From Aphanomyces cochlioides (lineage: Eukaryota; Oomycota; Saprolegniomycetes; Saprolegniales; Verrucalvaceae), in assembly GCA_019828595.1 (NCBI GenBank), contig JAHQRK010000013.1:1767501-1831500 (forward strand): a stretch of 64,000 nucleotides of DNA. Direction: 5' to 3'. How positions within the stretch are numbered: the stretch's first letter is position 1; each line of letters opens with the position of its first letter. Shown piece by piece: positions 29,107 through 38,344 of this stretch. A model generated the notes under the pieces. That model made no database searches. It was not told the DNA's origin and saw only the letters and a list, made by a program, of their open reading frames with translations. Made by a program: the position numbers and the translations under genes.

Positions 29107-29877
29107 ATGCTTCAAGCTATCCTGGTGGGCATGACGACATCGGTAGCGGGCATGCAGCACTTGGATATCGTCGACGGTGAAGTTGTACCAGCGTCCATGT
29201 TCCCCGACTACATTGCCTTGCTGGTCGATGATCCACGCAGTGAATACAGATGTACCGGCTCCTTGATCTCACCATGGTATATCCTGACAGCAGCGCACTG
29301 CGGGGAAAACATTCGAGTGGCTTACCTTGGCGCCAACGACGCGACTGGCAGTGATGCCAAGGAACGCCATCCACTTGCTGCCCGTATTGTCCATCCAAAG
29401 TTTAACTTCGAACGAACGCCGTACGATTTTGCGCTCTTCAAACTTGAGAATGCGAGCAAGTTAACTCCAGTCGCTATTAGTTGGGACGACGATCAATTCA
29501 ACGCGCCAGGCGTCAAGGCATGGATTCGCGGCTATGGCAAAACTGCCGACAGAGGGCCATACTCCACGACGCTCCTCCAAGCCCAAATGACCATCGACGC
29601 ATTTGATCCATGCAATGCAGCGCTTGGCTACGTGCACGCTGACAGCATGATATGCGTGGGAAGCAAGACGAAAGATGCGTGCGATGGCGACTCGGGTGGT
29701 CCCTTGACGGTCGCCAAGAATGGCCAAGAGCAACTTGTTGGCGTCGCGAGCTGGGGACCATATCAATGCGGCACAGGATTATACGTCTACGGTCGTCTTT
29801 CTGCCGCCAAGGGCTTTATCGATTCCGTCATCCCGCCACCACCAAGTGACTGCTTTCAACGGCCGATATTGAGCTAG
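29107..29877 (+). CDS. Secreted trypsin-like serine protease, triad intact
   Basis: A 256-residue protein from the ATG at 29107, chosen for the signal-like MLQAILVGMTTSVAGMQ before HLDIVDGEVVP; the longer upstream reading frame is C-rich leader. His57 (LTAAHC), Asp102 (YDFALFKL), Ser195 (GDSGGP) and Asp189 (DACDGDSGGP) are present. The mature start reads IVDG instead of IVGG. Tail DCFQRPILS carries the seventh Cys. It is highly similar throughout to 26864, on the opposite strand 1.5 kb away. Confidence 0.94.
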   Translation: MLQAILVGMTTSVAGMQHLDIVDGEVVPASMFPDYIALLVDDPRSEYRCTGSLISPWYILTAAHCGENIRVAYLGANDATGSDAKERHPLAARIVHPKFNFERTPYDFALFKLENASKLTPVAISWDDDQFNAPGVKAWIRGYGKTADRGPYSTTLLQAQMTIDAFDPCNAALGYVHADSMICVGSKTKDACDGDSGGPLTVAKNGQEQLVGVASWGPYQCGTGLYVYGRLSAAKGFIDSVIPPPPSDCFQRPILS

Positions 29878-30088
29878 CCACAGGGTTAACTCGAATAAAA
29901 TTCACAGTTTTCAAATGTCCATGTAGCCATCTCGTCCATTAATTGGAGTAGGCAATAATGGGACATATCGACCACAACCTCTCTACGAGCATCTCCTTGT
30001 TCACTCTTCTCTGGCGCTTGCTGTTCTCACTCACTTGTCATAAGCAAGGTCAATTGAACGGCAAAGTATCGTCGATTATTGTTTAGTT

Positions 30089-30865
30089 TCAGGCGGAAAT
30101 AGCTAGCTTTGTCTCCTTAGGACGTTCTTGTAAAGGCTGTTGAGGGCGCTGAAAAGCCAAAGCAGCACATGCATCATTGGTTTCCAAGTAAGGCTCTAGA
30201 AAACTTTTCGCAGTGGAGATCCTGGCGTAGCCTGTGTAGTCGTCGGTGCAGTGGTTCGTAAACCAGCTCACGAGCGCAACGACAACCGGTTCTCCGTTCT
30301 TAATGGTCGTAGCTGGAGCGCCAAGATTGCCACCGCCACACAAAATGGAGCCTGAAATGCAGACCATGTCGTCAGTAACCTTTGCATTGTCCTTGGCGAC
30401 ACAATCAACGGATGCGAGGGTGTTGCCAACTTTTTCGTGCAATCCTGATCGATCTTCGTCGCTCTCCTCAAACTTGTCAAAGCCATGGACGACTACCTCC
30501 GTGCCAGGAGCTAGCACGTCGAAATTCAGCTTGGCTGGACGGTTGGTGGTGCTGTGGTTGAGTTCGATGACAACAACGTCAAAAGCCAACGTTTGGAAGT
30601 TGTTGTTTGGATGGACATACCATTTATTGATGCGATAAGTCTCGATGCTGGATCCAATCGTGGCTGTTACCACCGTTTGCGCGCATTGCGTTGATGTAAG
30701 CGCGTATCGCGGAGCAATGAGCACACCTGTGCAAAACGTCGTCGTGTAGCTTGGATGAATGAGTCGGACCATATACGATGGGATGTCTTTGCGTTCGCTG
30801 TTGTTGTCGGCCATGATACGCGACGCCAGACCTACGAGTAGAAACGCAAGTGCAACCGACGCCAT
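30089..30865 (-). CDS. Secreted trypsin-like pseudoprotease
   Basis: A 258-residue protein from the ATG at 30865, signal peptide MASVALAFLLVGLASRIMA. The usual IVGG region is replaced by DNNSERKDIPSYM, so no zymogen-type N-terminus exists. The His box is LTSTQC (Gln57), Asp102 is kept (FDVVVIEL) and the Ser box is GNLGAP (Leu195, Asn194). Tail DACAALAFQRPQQP continues about 15 residues beyond the family end with charged residues. It belongs to the AFQRPQ subgroup with 44836, 48314 and 49248. Confidence 0.88.
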   Translation of the reverse strand: MASVALAFLLVGLASRIMADNNSERKDIPSYMVRLIHPSYTTTFCTGVLIAPRYALTSTQCAQTVVTATIGSSIETYRINKWYVHPNNNFQTLAFDVVVIELNHSTTNRPAKLNFDVLAPGTEVVVHGFDKFEESDEDRSGLHEKVGNTLASVDCVAKDNAKVTDDMVCISGSILCGGGNLGAPATTIKNGEPVVVALVSWFTNHCTDDYTGYARISTAKSFLEPYLETNDACAALAFQRPQQPLQERPKETKLAISA

Positions 30866-31111
30866 TTGTGGCAAATTTGGATCTGTTGCGTGCTTGTACG
30901 CGTCCCTGGAAAGATTAAGAGACGATTGCCCCTGACAACCGTCGTCATCTAATGCGAAATTTCACATTTCGTGTGTTCCTATTGTTGCCTTGCTAGGTGT
31001 TTCAGTGCTAGCAAGTGTCATCTCATCATGGCTTTGATCATTTCCATACCTTCAACAGCACTTGGCGAGATGAAAGGGGGATAAAAGGGGGAGTTGTCAT
31101 GGTGATCGATG
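30866..31111. other. Intergenic spacer
   Basis: No gene is seen between the 30089 gene and repeat copy B. Confidence 0.4.
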
Positions 31112-31862
31112 CTGACAAGTTTTGAATACTGTGATTTGATTGGATGATCGATGAATTTTTGGCATATTTCACACGTGGGAGAATTTTTAGCGTCTACATG
31201 ATAGTTTCATCTATTTGTTTGAGATTAAGACCGTACTTTTACAGGATCATTTCTATAGTATAGTCATCTTTACTTTGTTTTCCAAAGTAGACGATACCAA
31301 TAACTTTGAGGATCGGACGAGACCCCCTTCGTTGACTCGGGATGTCGGCATTTTTTTACTTTACGGTAAAGAGACCGCCGTTGATGAACGTCCACTGTTG
31401 CTATTCCAAGACAGTGTGAACGAAGGCGGGTGGTATGAGAAGTTATTGGTATTCGTTCTATCTACTCCCTCTATCCTAAATTGCTTTCCAAACTTATCCA
31501 CAATCTCCCCTGCTGAGTAAACAGTCTAGTTTGAATGAGGACAACCATGTTCGACTTGGCAATCATCGTAGTTGGTTAAAAAATGGGCGACGTGATCACA
31601 AATATGACAAGTAGGGTTATTCATGTACTAGTAAAATATGAACGAGATTAACATTTCTTGAAGTAGACGATGATCGTGAAAGGGAGGGGATGCCGTTAGC
31701 GAAACAATTACCAGGTCAGCAAGCTATCGCCGGTTGACTTTAGAGAGGGTCGCTCAACAGGCAAACGTCTTCGTCTGGTACAAATGGCTTGATAAAGTCG
31801 GAGGCAATGCTCACCACGAGCATAGACTCCATATGGGCCAGTGCAGTCAATGGTGGTCCAGA
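31112..31862 (+). repeat. R1 copy B and left arm of a 620-bp inverted repeat
   Basis: 31112-31470 duplicates repeat copy A (22978-23332). 31240-31862 is a near-identical reverse complement of 33559-34178, and its last 140 bp are the C-terminal codons of a trypsin-like gene read on the minus strand (about 31722-31862). The duplicated segment thus included gene DNA as well as the repeat. Confidence 0.85.
31722..31862 (-). pseudogene. Trypsin-like C-terminal fragment
   Basis: This is the reverse-complement copy of 33559-33705, encoding the CNGPYGVYARG-type region, the FIKPFVPDEDVC helix and the RPSLKSTG tail. It ends abruptly at 31862, where retrotransposon sequence begins. Confidence 0.75.
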
Positions 31863-32640
31863 TGCTGCACTCCATCGATCCAAACATCCAAGCACTCGCG
31901 CGCCACCAGCTTCGGGAGATAGTTACGTCCCGCTATATCATCGACCCAAAAGACATGGAGGACTGTGGCGATGCTCTCTTACAGCACTTTCTCAATGGAA
32001 CCATGGACACCTTACCCATTGTGCTTCCCCGCCGCAACCACAGCGACATATCATCCATGTGAATAGACATCACACGCACGCTGCAGCGATTCAAACTAAA
32101 GTTTCACTCCTCGAATGGGGAGCACTTCCAGTTGACCGTACCACATCTCGACAAGCAGCTCTCTCCCAAAACTGTCGCAAGGCACATTAAGACGCATGTC
32201 CAACTCATGCATGCTGACGCTTGGGAGACGCTTCGTGACCAAGGTCAAGACCAAGGTCGCACAGTCAATTTGCATGGAGGCACCGGGAGCAAATTTATTA
32301 CATCGCACATCGATATGCGAGACAGTGCCTTCCGCTTTGGAATCGCCGCGCGACTCAACCTGATAGAAACTCTATCAGTTCTAAAACGACAACGCGTGAC
32401 AGGCAACGACCGTTGTCGACACTGTGGCCCACGTATGCCGGAGACACTCTCTCACGTTCTGCAATCCTGCCCACACAACGACGGTCCCATCGCTACCGCC
32501 ATGATTCGTCCCTTCGCGTCATTACTCGTGCGATAACGAGAGCCAACCCCGACAGTGTCATTCGCATCAACTCGTCAGTGCCCGGTTTTCCTGGGGATCT
32601 TCTCAAACCTGAGCATGTAATGAGGTTGTCATGACCGCAC
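31862..32640 (+). mobile_element. Non-LTR retrotransposon fragment (RT-distal region with CCHC finger)
   Basis: The reading frames here join, with breaks near 32062 and 32535, into one retroelement-like segment: LHSIDPNIQALARHQLREIV, a basic linker, then AFRFGIAARLNLIETLSVL and the zinc-finger RCRHCGPRMPETLSHVLQSC followed by HNDGP, and finally NPDSVIRINSSVPGFPGDLL. This order (RT thumb/connection, CCHC finger with CxxC..H..C spacing, then the start of a restriction-like endonuclease) is typical of NeSL/Utopia/R2-like elements. The RT core and the endonuclease are missing. It is embedded between inverted repeat arms. Confidence 0.75.
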
Positions 32641-32696
32641 AATAGACATGAGCCTGAACATGTGCGGTCTTGGACTCGCCAGGGTGGAAACATTAG

Positions 32697-32782
32697 TTTA
32701 AACGATAAAATATATCTCCCACGTGCGAAATTCACCAAAATTTCGTACATCGTCCAATCAAATCACAGAATTCAAAACTCAA
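32697..32782 (+). repeat. R1 terminal fragment
   Basis: A short diverged copy of the R1 end, sharing ACGATAAAA, CTCCCACGTG, CCAATCAAATCACAG and ATTCAAAACT with 23255-23332. It directly follows the retroelement piece, so R1 may be part of that element's 3' region. Confidence 0.55.
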
Positions 32783-32959
32783 TGGCATTCATCACCCACG
32801 ACCACCAAGGACATAAAAATCCTGCAAGGCGACTTCGGCAAGCGCAATTGCCTTGAAACGTCGTGAAGAATCCAACCGCCGTGGGCAATAGTTGGTCGTC
32901 GCTTTGAAAGTATTGAAATCAATCTGGAACTCAAAAGTTTATTGCACTTACATCTCTCA

Positions 32960-33709
32960 AATGGCGCCTTCGTCATGGCGACATTCTCCTGTGAGTGTTG
33001 CAACCATTCACTTGGACTGTTATCCAACGACAACCCCCTTCGTACATTGCAACCCTTCGAACTGAACAACTCAAGTCGGCTGTTTGCATGGACATATTGA
33101 TCGCCCCACGCTACATCCACACGACCGCAGTGCCCGCCAAGAAGAATCTCGAATGGGTCGCGATCAACTTTCGCGTGGGGGGGGCGCGATGGAGAATATA
33201 TTCAAATACTCAGTTCAGTCTACCATCCCAAGTTTGACCAGGAGGCACAACACTCGACATTGGTATGTTCCTTCTCGTCCACGAAAGCATCAACACGCCA
33301 GCTCCGCTCACATTTGACTCGTACGAGCCTGGCACGAAAGTTGTCGTGCGGGGGTTTGGACTTCAAAGGCGACTTTTCAAAAGTCCTCCAAGAATCCAAG
33401 TGGACTATCTCGTCGATTTCCGATTGCAATGAAAAATTCGACATCAAGAATTTCTTTCAAGAAGATATGATGTGTGTTGTAAGACTCATCAGATGGTGGA
33501 GGTCCAGTGACGCTTGTCAACAAGAAGGACCAAAAAATTGTCGTCGCCCTGCAGTGCTGGACCACCATTGACTACACTGGCCCATATGGAGTCTATGCTC
33601 GTGGCGAGCATTGCCTCCGACTTTATCAAGCCATTTGTACCAGACGAAGACGTTTGCCTGTTGAGCGACCCTCTCTAAAGTCAACCGGCGATAGCTTGCT
33701 GACCTGGTA
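32960..33709 (+). pseudogene. Frameshifted trypsin-like pseudoprotease
   Basis: The readable order is VATIHLD, VIQRQPPSYIATLRTEQLK, CMDILIAPRYIHTTA, KNLEWVAINFRVGG, STKAST, TSLARKLSCGGLDFKGDFSK, DIKNFFQEDMMCVV, then a frameshifted VTLVNKKDQKIVVALQC and the tail RPSLKSTG. The changes of frame near 33010, 33180, 33270, 33490 and 33610 make it non-coding. It is most like 38345. Its last 150 bp are the right arm of the inverted repeat. Confidence 0.85.
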
Positions 33710-34178
33710 ATTGTTTCGCTAACGGCATCCCCTCCCTTTCACGATCATCGTCTACTTCAAGAAATGTTAATCTCGTTCATATTTTACTAGTACATGAATA
33801 ACCCTACTTGTCATATTTGTGATCACGTCGCCCATTTTTTAACCAACTACGATGATTGCCAAGTCGAACATGGTTGTCCTCATTCAAACTAGACTGTTTA
33901 CTCAGCAGGGGAGATTGTGGATAAGTTTGGAAAGCAATTTAGGATAGAGGGAGTAGATAGAACGAATACCAATAACTTCTCATACCACCCGCCTTCGTTC
34001 ACACTGTCTTGGAATAGCAACAGTGGACGTTCATCAACGGCGGTCTCTTTACCGTAAAGTAAAAAAATGCCGACATCCCGAGTCAACGAAGGGGGTCTCG
34101 TCCGATCCTCAAAGTTATTGGTATCGTCTACTTTGGAAAACAAAGTAAAGATGACTATACTATAGAAATGATCCTGTA
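33559..34178 (-). repeat. Right arm of 620-bp inverted repeat / R1 copy C
   Basis: Reverse complement of 31240-31862 with very few differences. It starts inside the C-terminal codons of the trypsin relic and ends in R1 at GATCCTGTA. Confidence 0.88.
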
Positions 34179-34343
34179 AGAAAGTCGGATTACTCGGTTA
34201 TCTCTCTACTAGCTAGCTAGGTGGCTGCATGGCAAGGTTTGAACAAAAGCAGACCGAAAGAGATAGAGCACCCAAGGTTTAAGGGCGTCCCAATGTCTGA
34301 GAATGGCCCGGTTGGTCGTAGAGACCAGAACATATCTTTGGTC

Positions 34344-34745
34344 TTATGGTTCTTCAAGCTCAGCCTCCCGTCCCATCCGAGTAAACGTGCTTTGTCCACT
34401 GCAGTGGAATCTCCAGACTGCTCTGCTCAGCTGGATATGTTGAGCTGAAAGGATCGCTTCAAGCCGGCTTGCGGAGCTCTTCGACATGTTGAACAAGCGA
34501 CAGAGTATGTCTAGGTTCGCTTGGGCCACTGAGCCGAGCGATCCATACACTAAGGCGCATGAATAGACAGAGTACCCTTTTTGAGTCAGGAGTCTTGAGA
34601 GCGGCGAATATCGGGATATTTTAGTCTCCACTTTTCTCTCAAATATCGTTTTCCCATCGAGTCTCTGGTCGTCCTCGTACGAAACGGCCAGGTCACATAT
34701 GACCACCTCCTTCTTTCCTTCATTCGTGAGAAGAATGTCAATCAT
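34344..34745 (-). mobile_element. Non-LTR retrotransposon fragment (restriction-like endonuclease end)
   Basis: A 133-codon open frame reads IDILLTNEGKKEVVICDLAV, then SYED, ETKISRYSPLSRLLTQKGYS, ALVYGSLGSVAQANLDILC, and ends after RAVWRFHCS. The D...E/D-x-K-like core after an IDI..TN stretch followed by the LVYGSLGSV box is the C-terminal restriction-like endonuclease of NeSL/Utopia-type elements. It begins roughly where the plus-strand fragment at 31862-32640 stops, so both may be pieces of one family. No 5' part is adjacent. Confidence 0.7.
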
Positions 34746-35367
34746 TGCCTCGTCGTTGAATCACAATTCGCCTACCAACCCTTCCTACACTCCTTCCAGT
34801 CTATACATTGCAATACTTGTTGTCTGCGTGGCGAGTGGATCTGACGAGGGGAGGGGAAGCCTTCTCATAGTTGTCGACCACACACCAGAAGACAATGTGG
34901 CCAAGATAATGCAATCCAAAGCACCGTGTGAGATATGTAAGTGCAATGCACTTTTGAGTCTTGTAGATTGATTTCAAAACGACGACTAACAATGCTCCTC
35001 GAAGACCGAATTCTTGATGACTTCTCAAGGCAATTGCCATAGTTGGCATCAGGGATGCTCTTTGGAACGAACTTCCAGCAACTTTGATTTCGAACGCAAC
35101 TTATTCTGGTTTCCCTGACATTTTGCGTAATGAGGTATCGACGATTATATCTTGTGGTAGCTGCACGATTGTTGTCAACAGAGTGTTTCATGTGGAGGAT
35201 ATTTTGCCGAGGGGAATGGTGAATTTCGTGCTTGATGTACAGTTTGACATGTTGGAAGCTACGTGTGAAGAATCGCGCCTCTCTACTGCTGCTGAGGCTC
35301 GCCAATGGAATCGATCAAATGACGTGGAAAGGCTGCTGTTGTCTTCGCATTTCAAGATTGGCTAGCT
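34746..35367. other. Unassigned region with weak coding potential
   Basis: The plus-strand frame about 35036-35365 reads IVGIRDALWNELPATLISNA, then GFPDILRNEVSTIISC and RGMVNFVLDVQFDMLEATC. This looks protein-like, but there is no start, signal or motif that I recognise. It may be a relic of an unknown gene or element. The stretch 34800-34975 is equally unresolved. Confidence 0.3.
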
Positions 35368-35500
35368 TTGCATGGCAACAACTTCTTGGCCATCCTTAGT
35401 GACACAAGTTACAGCGCCCCCCCCTCCCCCGGGAAAGGATCCAAACGCATCGTTGTTGTCAAAGTTGCTGAATCCCCTCACGACGCCTTACGTTGTTTGG
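35368..35500 (-). pseudogene. Trypsin-like fragment (strand after Ser box)
   Basis: On the minus strand AVTCVTKDGQEVVAMQS matches the GGPVTVVNKDGQEVVVAIQS strand of the family. It is preceded by a C-rich run and a segment (AAAGGATCCAA) that also occurs next to the fragment at 36895-37160, so both fragments derive from one duplicated unit. Confidence 0.6.
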
Positions 35501-35744
35501 GATTAAAACACAAACTAGAGACAATCTGGCTTGGTTTTGCACTCCTTGCGCATCGGGAGTTGGCCAGGCGACAGCATTCATGCCTTCCTCAATCCTGACG
35601 AAATCAGCTTATAACTCTTCAAGCTCCACGTCAAACGCTGCCGTCTTCCCCATGGAATATCGCTGAGAGCCCTCCAAGTCTTTCAGAACATATCTACGGA
35701 ATTCTCATTTACTTCAGCAACATGGCGCAGACTTTATCTTGGAC

Positions 35745-36519
35745 TTAATGCAGTGATGGGCGCTCCACAGGCCGCTTGCAAACGCCTTGGCCTTGTAAAA
35801 ACGACTTGAGAAAGTCTTGCGAAGGGCCCAAGCGGGTAAAGCCTCCGTACTGGACATCGCAGTGAAGAGCATTCCAGCTGTGCAATGCGACGACCGCTTC
35901 GTGCCCTTCCTTGTTGAGAAGCGTGAGAGGACCGCCTTTATCCCCCGCAAGGGGCGAGCCCCTCGATGCACATCAAGTCGTCTTGGAAAATACCATCAAC
36001 GTTATACACTCGGTTGCAGTCGGCATTCACTGCGATGGTGCCCTTGGCTTCACGGAGGACGTCTGCAAAGTCGGCTTTATAACCCAATTGACCAAAGCCC
36101 TGCATGACAACTTGGGTTGTCGCTTCGTACGAGTCAAATGTGAGCGTCGCTGGCGTGTTGATGCTCGCGCGCTCGAGTAGGAGCACCGCCATGTCGTACG
36201 TGAACTCTGGCCATTTAAACTTGGGATGCTGACTTATACCCGTAATTCGAATGTGTTCTCCATCGCGCCCTTGACGAAATCTCGAGTTGATCGAAGCCCA
36301 CCTCGGGCTCAGCTTGGTACACTTTGCAGTCGTGAGGATGTAGCGCGGGGCGATCAATATCCCCGTGCATATTGTCGTCTGGAATTCTTCAGCTCGGAGG
36401 GTCGCAATGTACGCTGGAGTGGCCTCTTCGACCACTACGCCACCGACAATGTCCAAGTGCGTAGACGACGTCGCCCCCGTCGACAAAACAGCCAAGACAA
36501 ATGCAATCCAATAGACCAT
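35745..36519 (-). pseudogene. Trypsin-like pseudoprotease with 2-bp deletion at the Ser box
   Basis: Signal peptide MVYWIAFVLAVLSTGATSS begins at 36519, then THLDIVGGVVVEE. The frame is open to CIEGLAPCGG, where two bases are missing compared with relatives (GGGG instead of ACGGGA), giving TAA. The continuation in the right frame reads DKGGPLTLLNKEGHEAVVAL and ends GVCKRPVERPSLH at 35745. Lys57 (TTAKC), Asp102 (YDMAVLLL) and Lys195 (DKGGP) show it was a pseudoprotease before the deletion. Confidence 0.87.
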
Positions 36520-36894
36520 CCCAATCAAAAATGGGCAACCGACTTGCAAAATTGAACTCTCGTCAAGCGACGAGTCACAGCGACGTCTCATGAAAATTGC
36601 ACAAGTAGATACAGCTTCCCCGTTCCGGGGCCATCTCTTTCTTTCTTGGCTAGCAGATATTGTCGTGGGGAGTTTGATCGCCCCCAAGGGGGAAGTTTTT
36701 TCCCCGTCGACAGTATCTAGTCTCGCGAACCTGCGAGGATTGATGCTCAGTCCCTGGGGGACTCTAAATGGTTTCCTCTCTGGGGCACCGTTTGAAAGTT
36801 TTGTGTCGAATGCGAGGGGACTTCGAATGAAGATGGGGAGGTCTATGTGTGTGGAGGGAATGCTTTTGCTTTAGCAATGACCAACCTAGCAAAT

Positions 36895-37160
36895 GGTCGA
36901 TAGATTTCAGAGAAGGTCACTCAACTGGACGCTTGCAGACGTCGTCGCCTGGTACAAATGGCTGGACAAAGTCTCGCGACGCACTGAGACGACCGTAGTT
37001 GTCTTGGCATTTGAAATTGGACGCTCTGTATGACAACGACAACTTTTTAGGCGTCCTGACGCACAAGAGCTACATGCCCCCCCCCCTTCGATCCCCCCAA
37101 GTCAAAGGATCCAAGCGTACCATTGTTGTCAAATCGGCCAGATCCCGTCAAATGAGAGGG
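36895..37160 (-). pseudogene. Trypsin-like C-terminal fragment
   Basis: On the minus strand the codons read NFKCQDNYGRLSASRDFVQP, then FVPGDDVCKRPVE, a TGA and PSLKSID. The fragment lacks everything before the Cys220 region, where a C-rich run intervenes. It resembles the C-terminus of 37195 and 38345. Confidence 0.75.
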
Positions 37161-37194
37161 GAAGATGCAGCGAGAATGCATATACTCAAACGAC

Positions 37195-37985
37195 TTAATG
37201 CAAAGATGGGCGTTCCACAGGCCGCTTGCAAACATCTTCACCTTGTAGAAATGGCTTGATAAAGTCTTGCGACGCACTCAAGCGGGTAAAGCCTCCGAAG
37301 TGACCTTTGCAGAGATAAGAATCCCAGCTTTGCAGGGCGACAACTGCTTCGTGGCCTTTCTTGTTGACAATCGTGAGAGGGCCGCCAATATCTAGCGTGC
37401 ACGTGGTGAGTCCCATCACGCAAATCATGTCGTCTTGGAAAAGTCTGTCGAGACGGTCAGCTTGATTGCAAACGGAATTCTCTGCGATGGTTCCCTTGGC
37501 TTCACGGAGGACATCTGCAAAGTCGGCGTTGAAATCCAATCGACCAAAGCCCCGCATGACGACTTTGGTGCCAGACTCGTAGATGTCAAATGTGAGCGTC
37601 GCTGGCGTGTTAATGCTGGGGCGTGCGAGTAGGAGCACCGCAATGTCGTAGGTGAGCGCCACCCGTTTAAACTTGGGATGCACAACAGTGGTGAGGATTG
37701 GAATATGTTCTCCATCGCCCCCGAGTCGAAATTTCGAGTTGATCTTGACCCATGACGGGTTCATCTTGGTGCACACTGCGGTCGTGAGGACATAGCGTGA
37801 CGCGATCAATATCCCCGTACACTCTGTCGACTGGAGTTCTTCACCTCGGACAGTAGCATATATATATATATATATATAGGAGGGACCTGGTCGATAACTG
37901 TGCCATTGACAATGTCCAAGTGAATCCACGACGACGTCGCCGCGCTCGACCATACAGCCAAGACGAAAGCGATCCAAAGCACCAT
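37195..37985 (-). pseudogene. Trypsin-like pseudoprotease shifted out of frame by an (AT)n run
   Basis: Signal peptide MVLWIAFVLAVWSSAATSS begins at 37985, then IHLDIVNGTVIDQVPP. At the codons for the conserved PSYIAT strand lies a 21-nt alternating AT run (37858-37878), after which the frame is off; the rest (ATVRGEELQSTECTGILIAS to the end) is open in the other frame. Val57 (TTAVC), Asp102 (YDIAVLLL) and Ile195 (LDIGGP) mark a pseudoprotease. The tail is DVCKRPVERPSLH. A change of one dinucleotide unit would alter the frame relationship, so allelic variation is possible. Confidence 0.88.
37858..37878. repeat. Dinucleotide microsatellite (AT)10.5 inside coding sequence
   Basis: A perfect alternating AT run of 21 nt replaces the TACATTGC-type codons of relatives. 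Confidence 0.9.
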
Positions 37986-38002
37986 CAGAATGAAAAATGT
38001 AC
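37986..38002 (-). promoter_or_regulatory. Oomycete FPR-like core promoter
   Basis: On the minus strand GTACATTTTTCATTCTG lies directly before the ATG at 37985 and nearly matches the string upstream of 10348. Confidence 0.35.
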
Positions 38003-38344
38003 AATTCACAGCAAAAAAAACATTGACCTGACTGCTGGTCCAGCGACGTCTCAACAACGTCTCAAGAGCATTGCACAAGGATCCCCTCAATGCGGAATCG
38101 CAACGTTCTTTTGACAAAGCCGCAGCTCTTTCCGTCATGGAAGTCGACATTTAGGCTGAGGAAACCTCCAGGCAGCAGCAATATCGAGGAGAGAAAATGT
38201 AGTCAATTGAGAATTCCAAAACCTTCAGTTCTGCCAATGGTAGGGTTAGGCTTAGCAGACTGCACACAGTGCAAGGAGGAGTAAACGGGGAGATTTTAAA
38301 TGCAAGCCGAAGCTTGTGGGGAAATGCATTGAGTTAAGCACGTA

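Noticed and set aside
31214..31520. 106-codon conserved frame within repeat R1 as a real gene
   Set aside because: It is present in copies as part of a repeat, differs at its end between copies, and has no recognisable domain, so it is kept only as part of the repeat.
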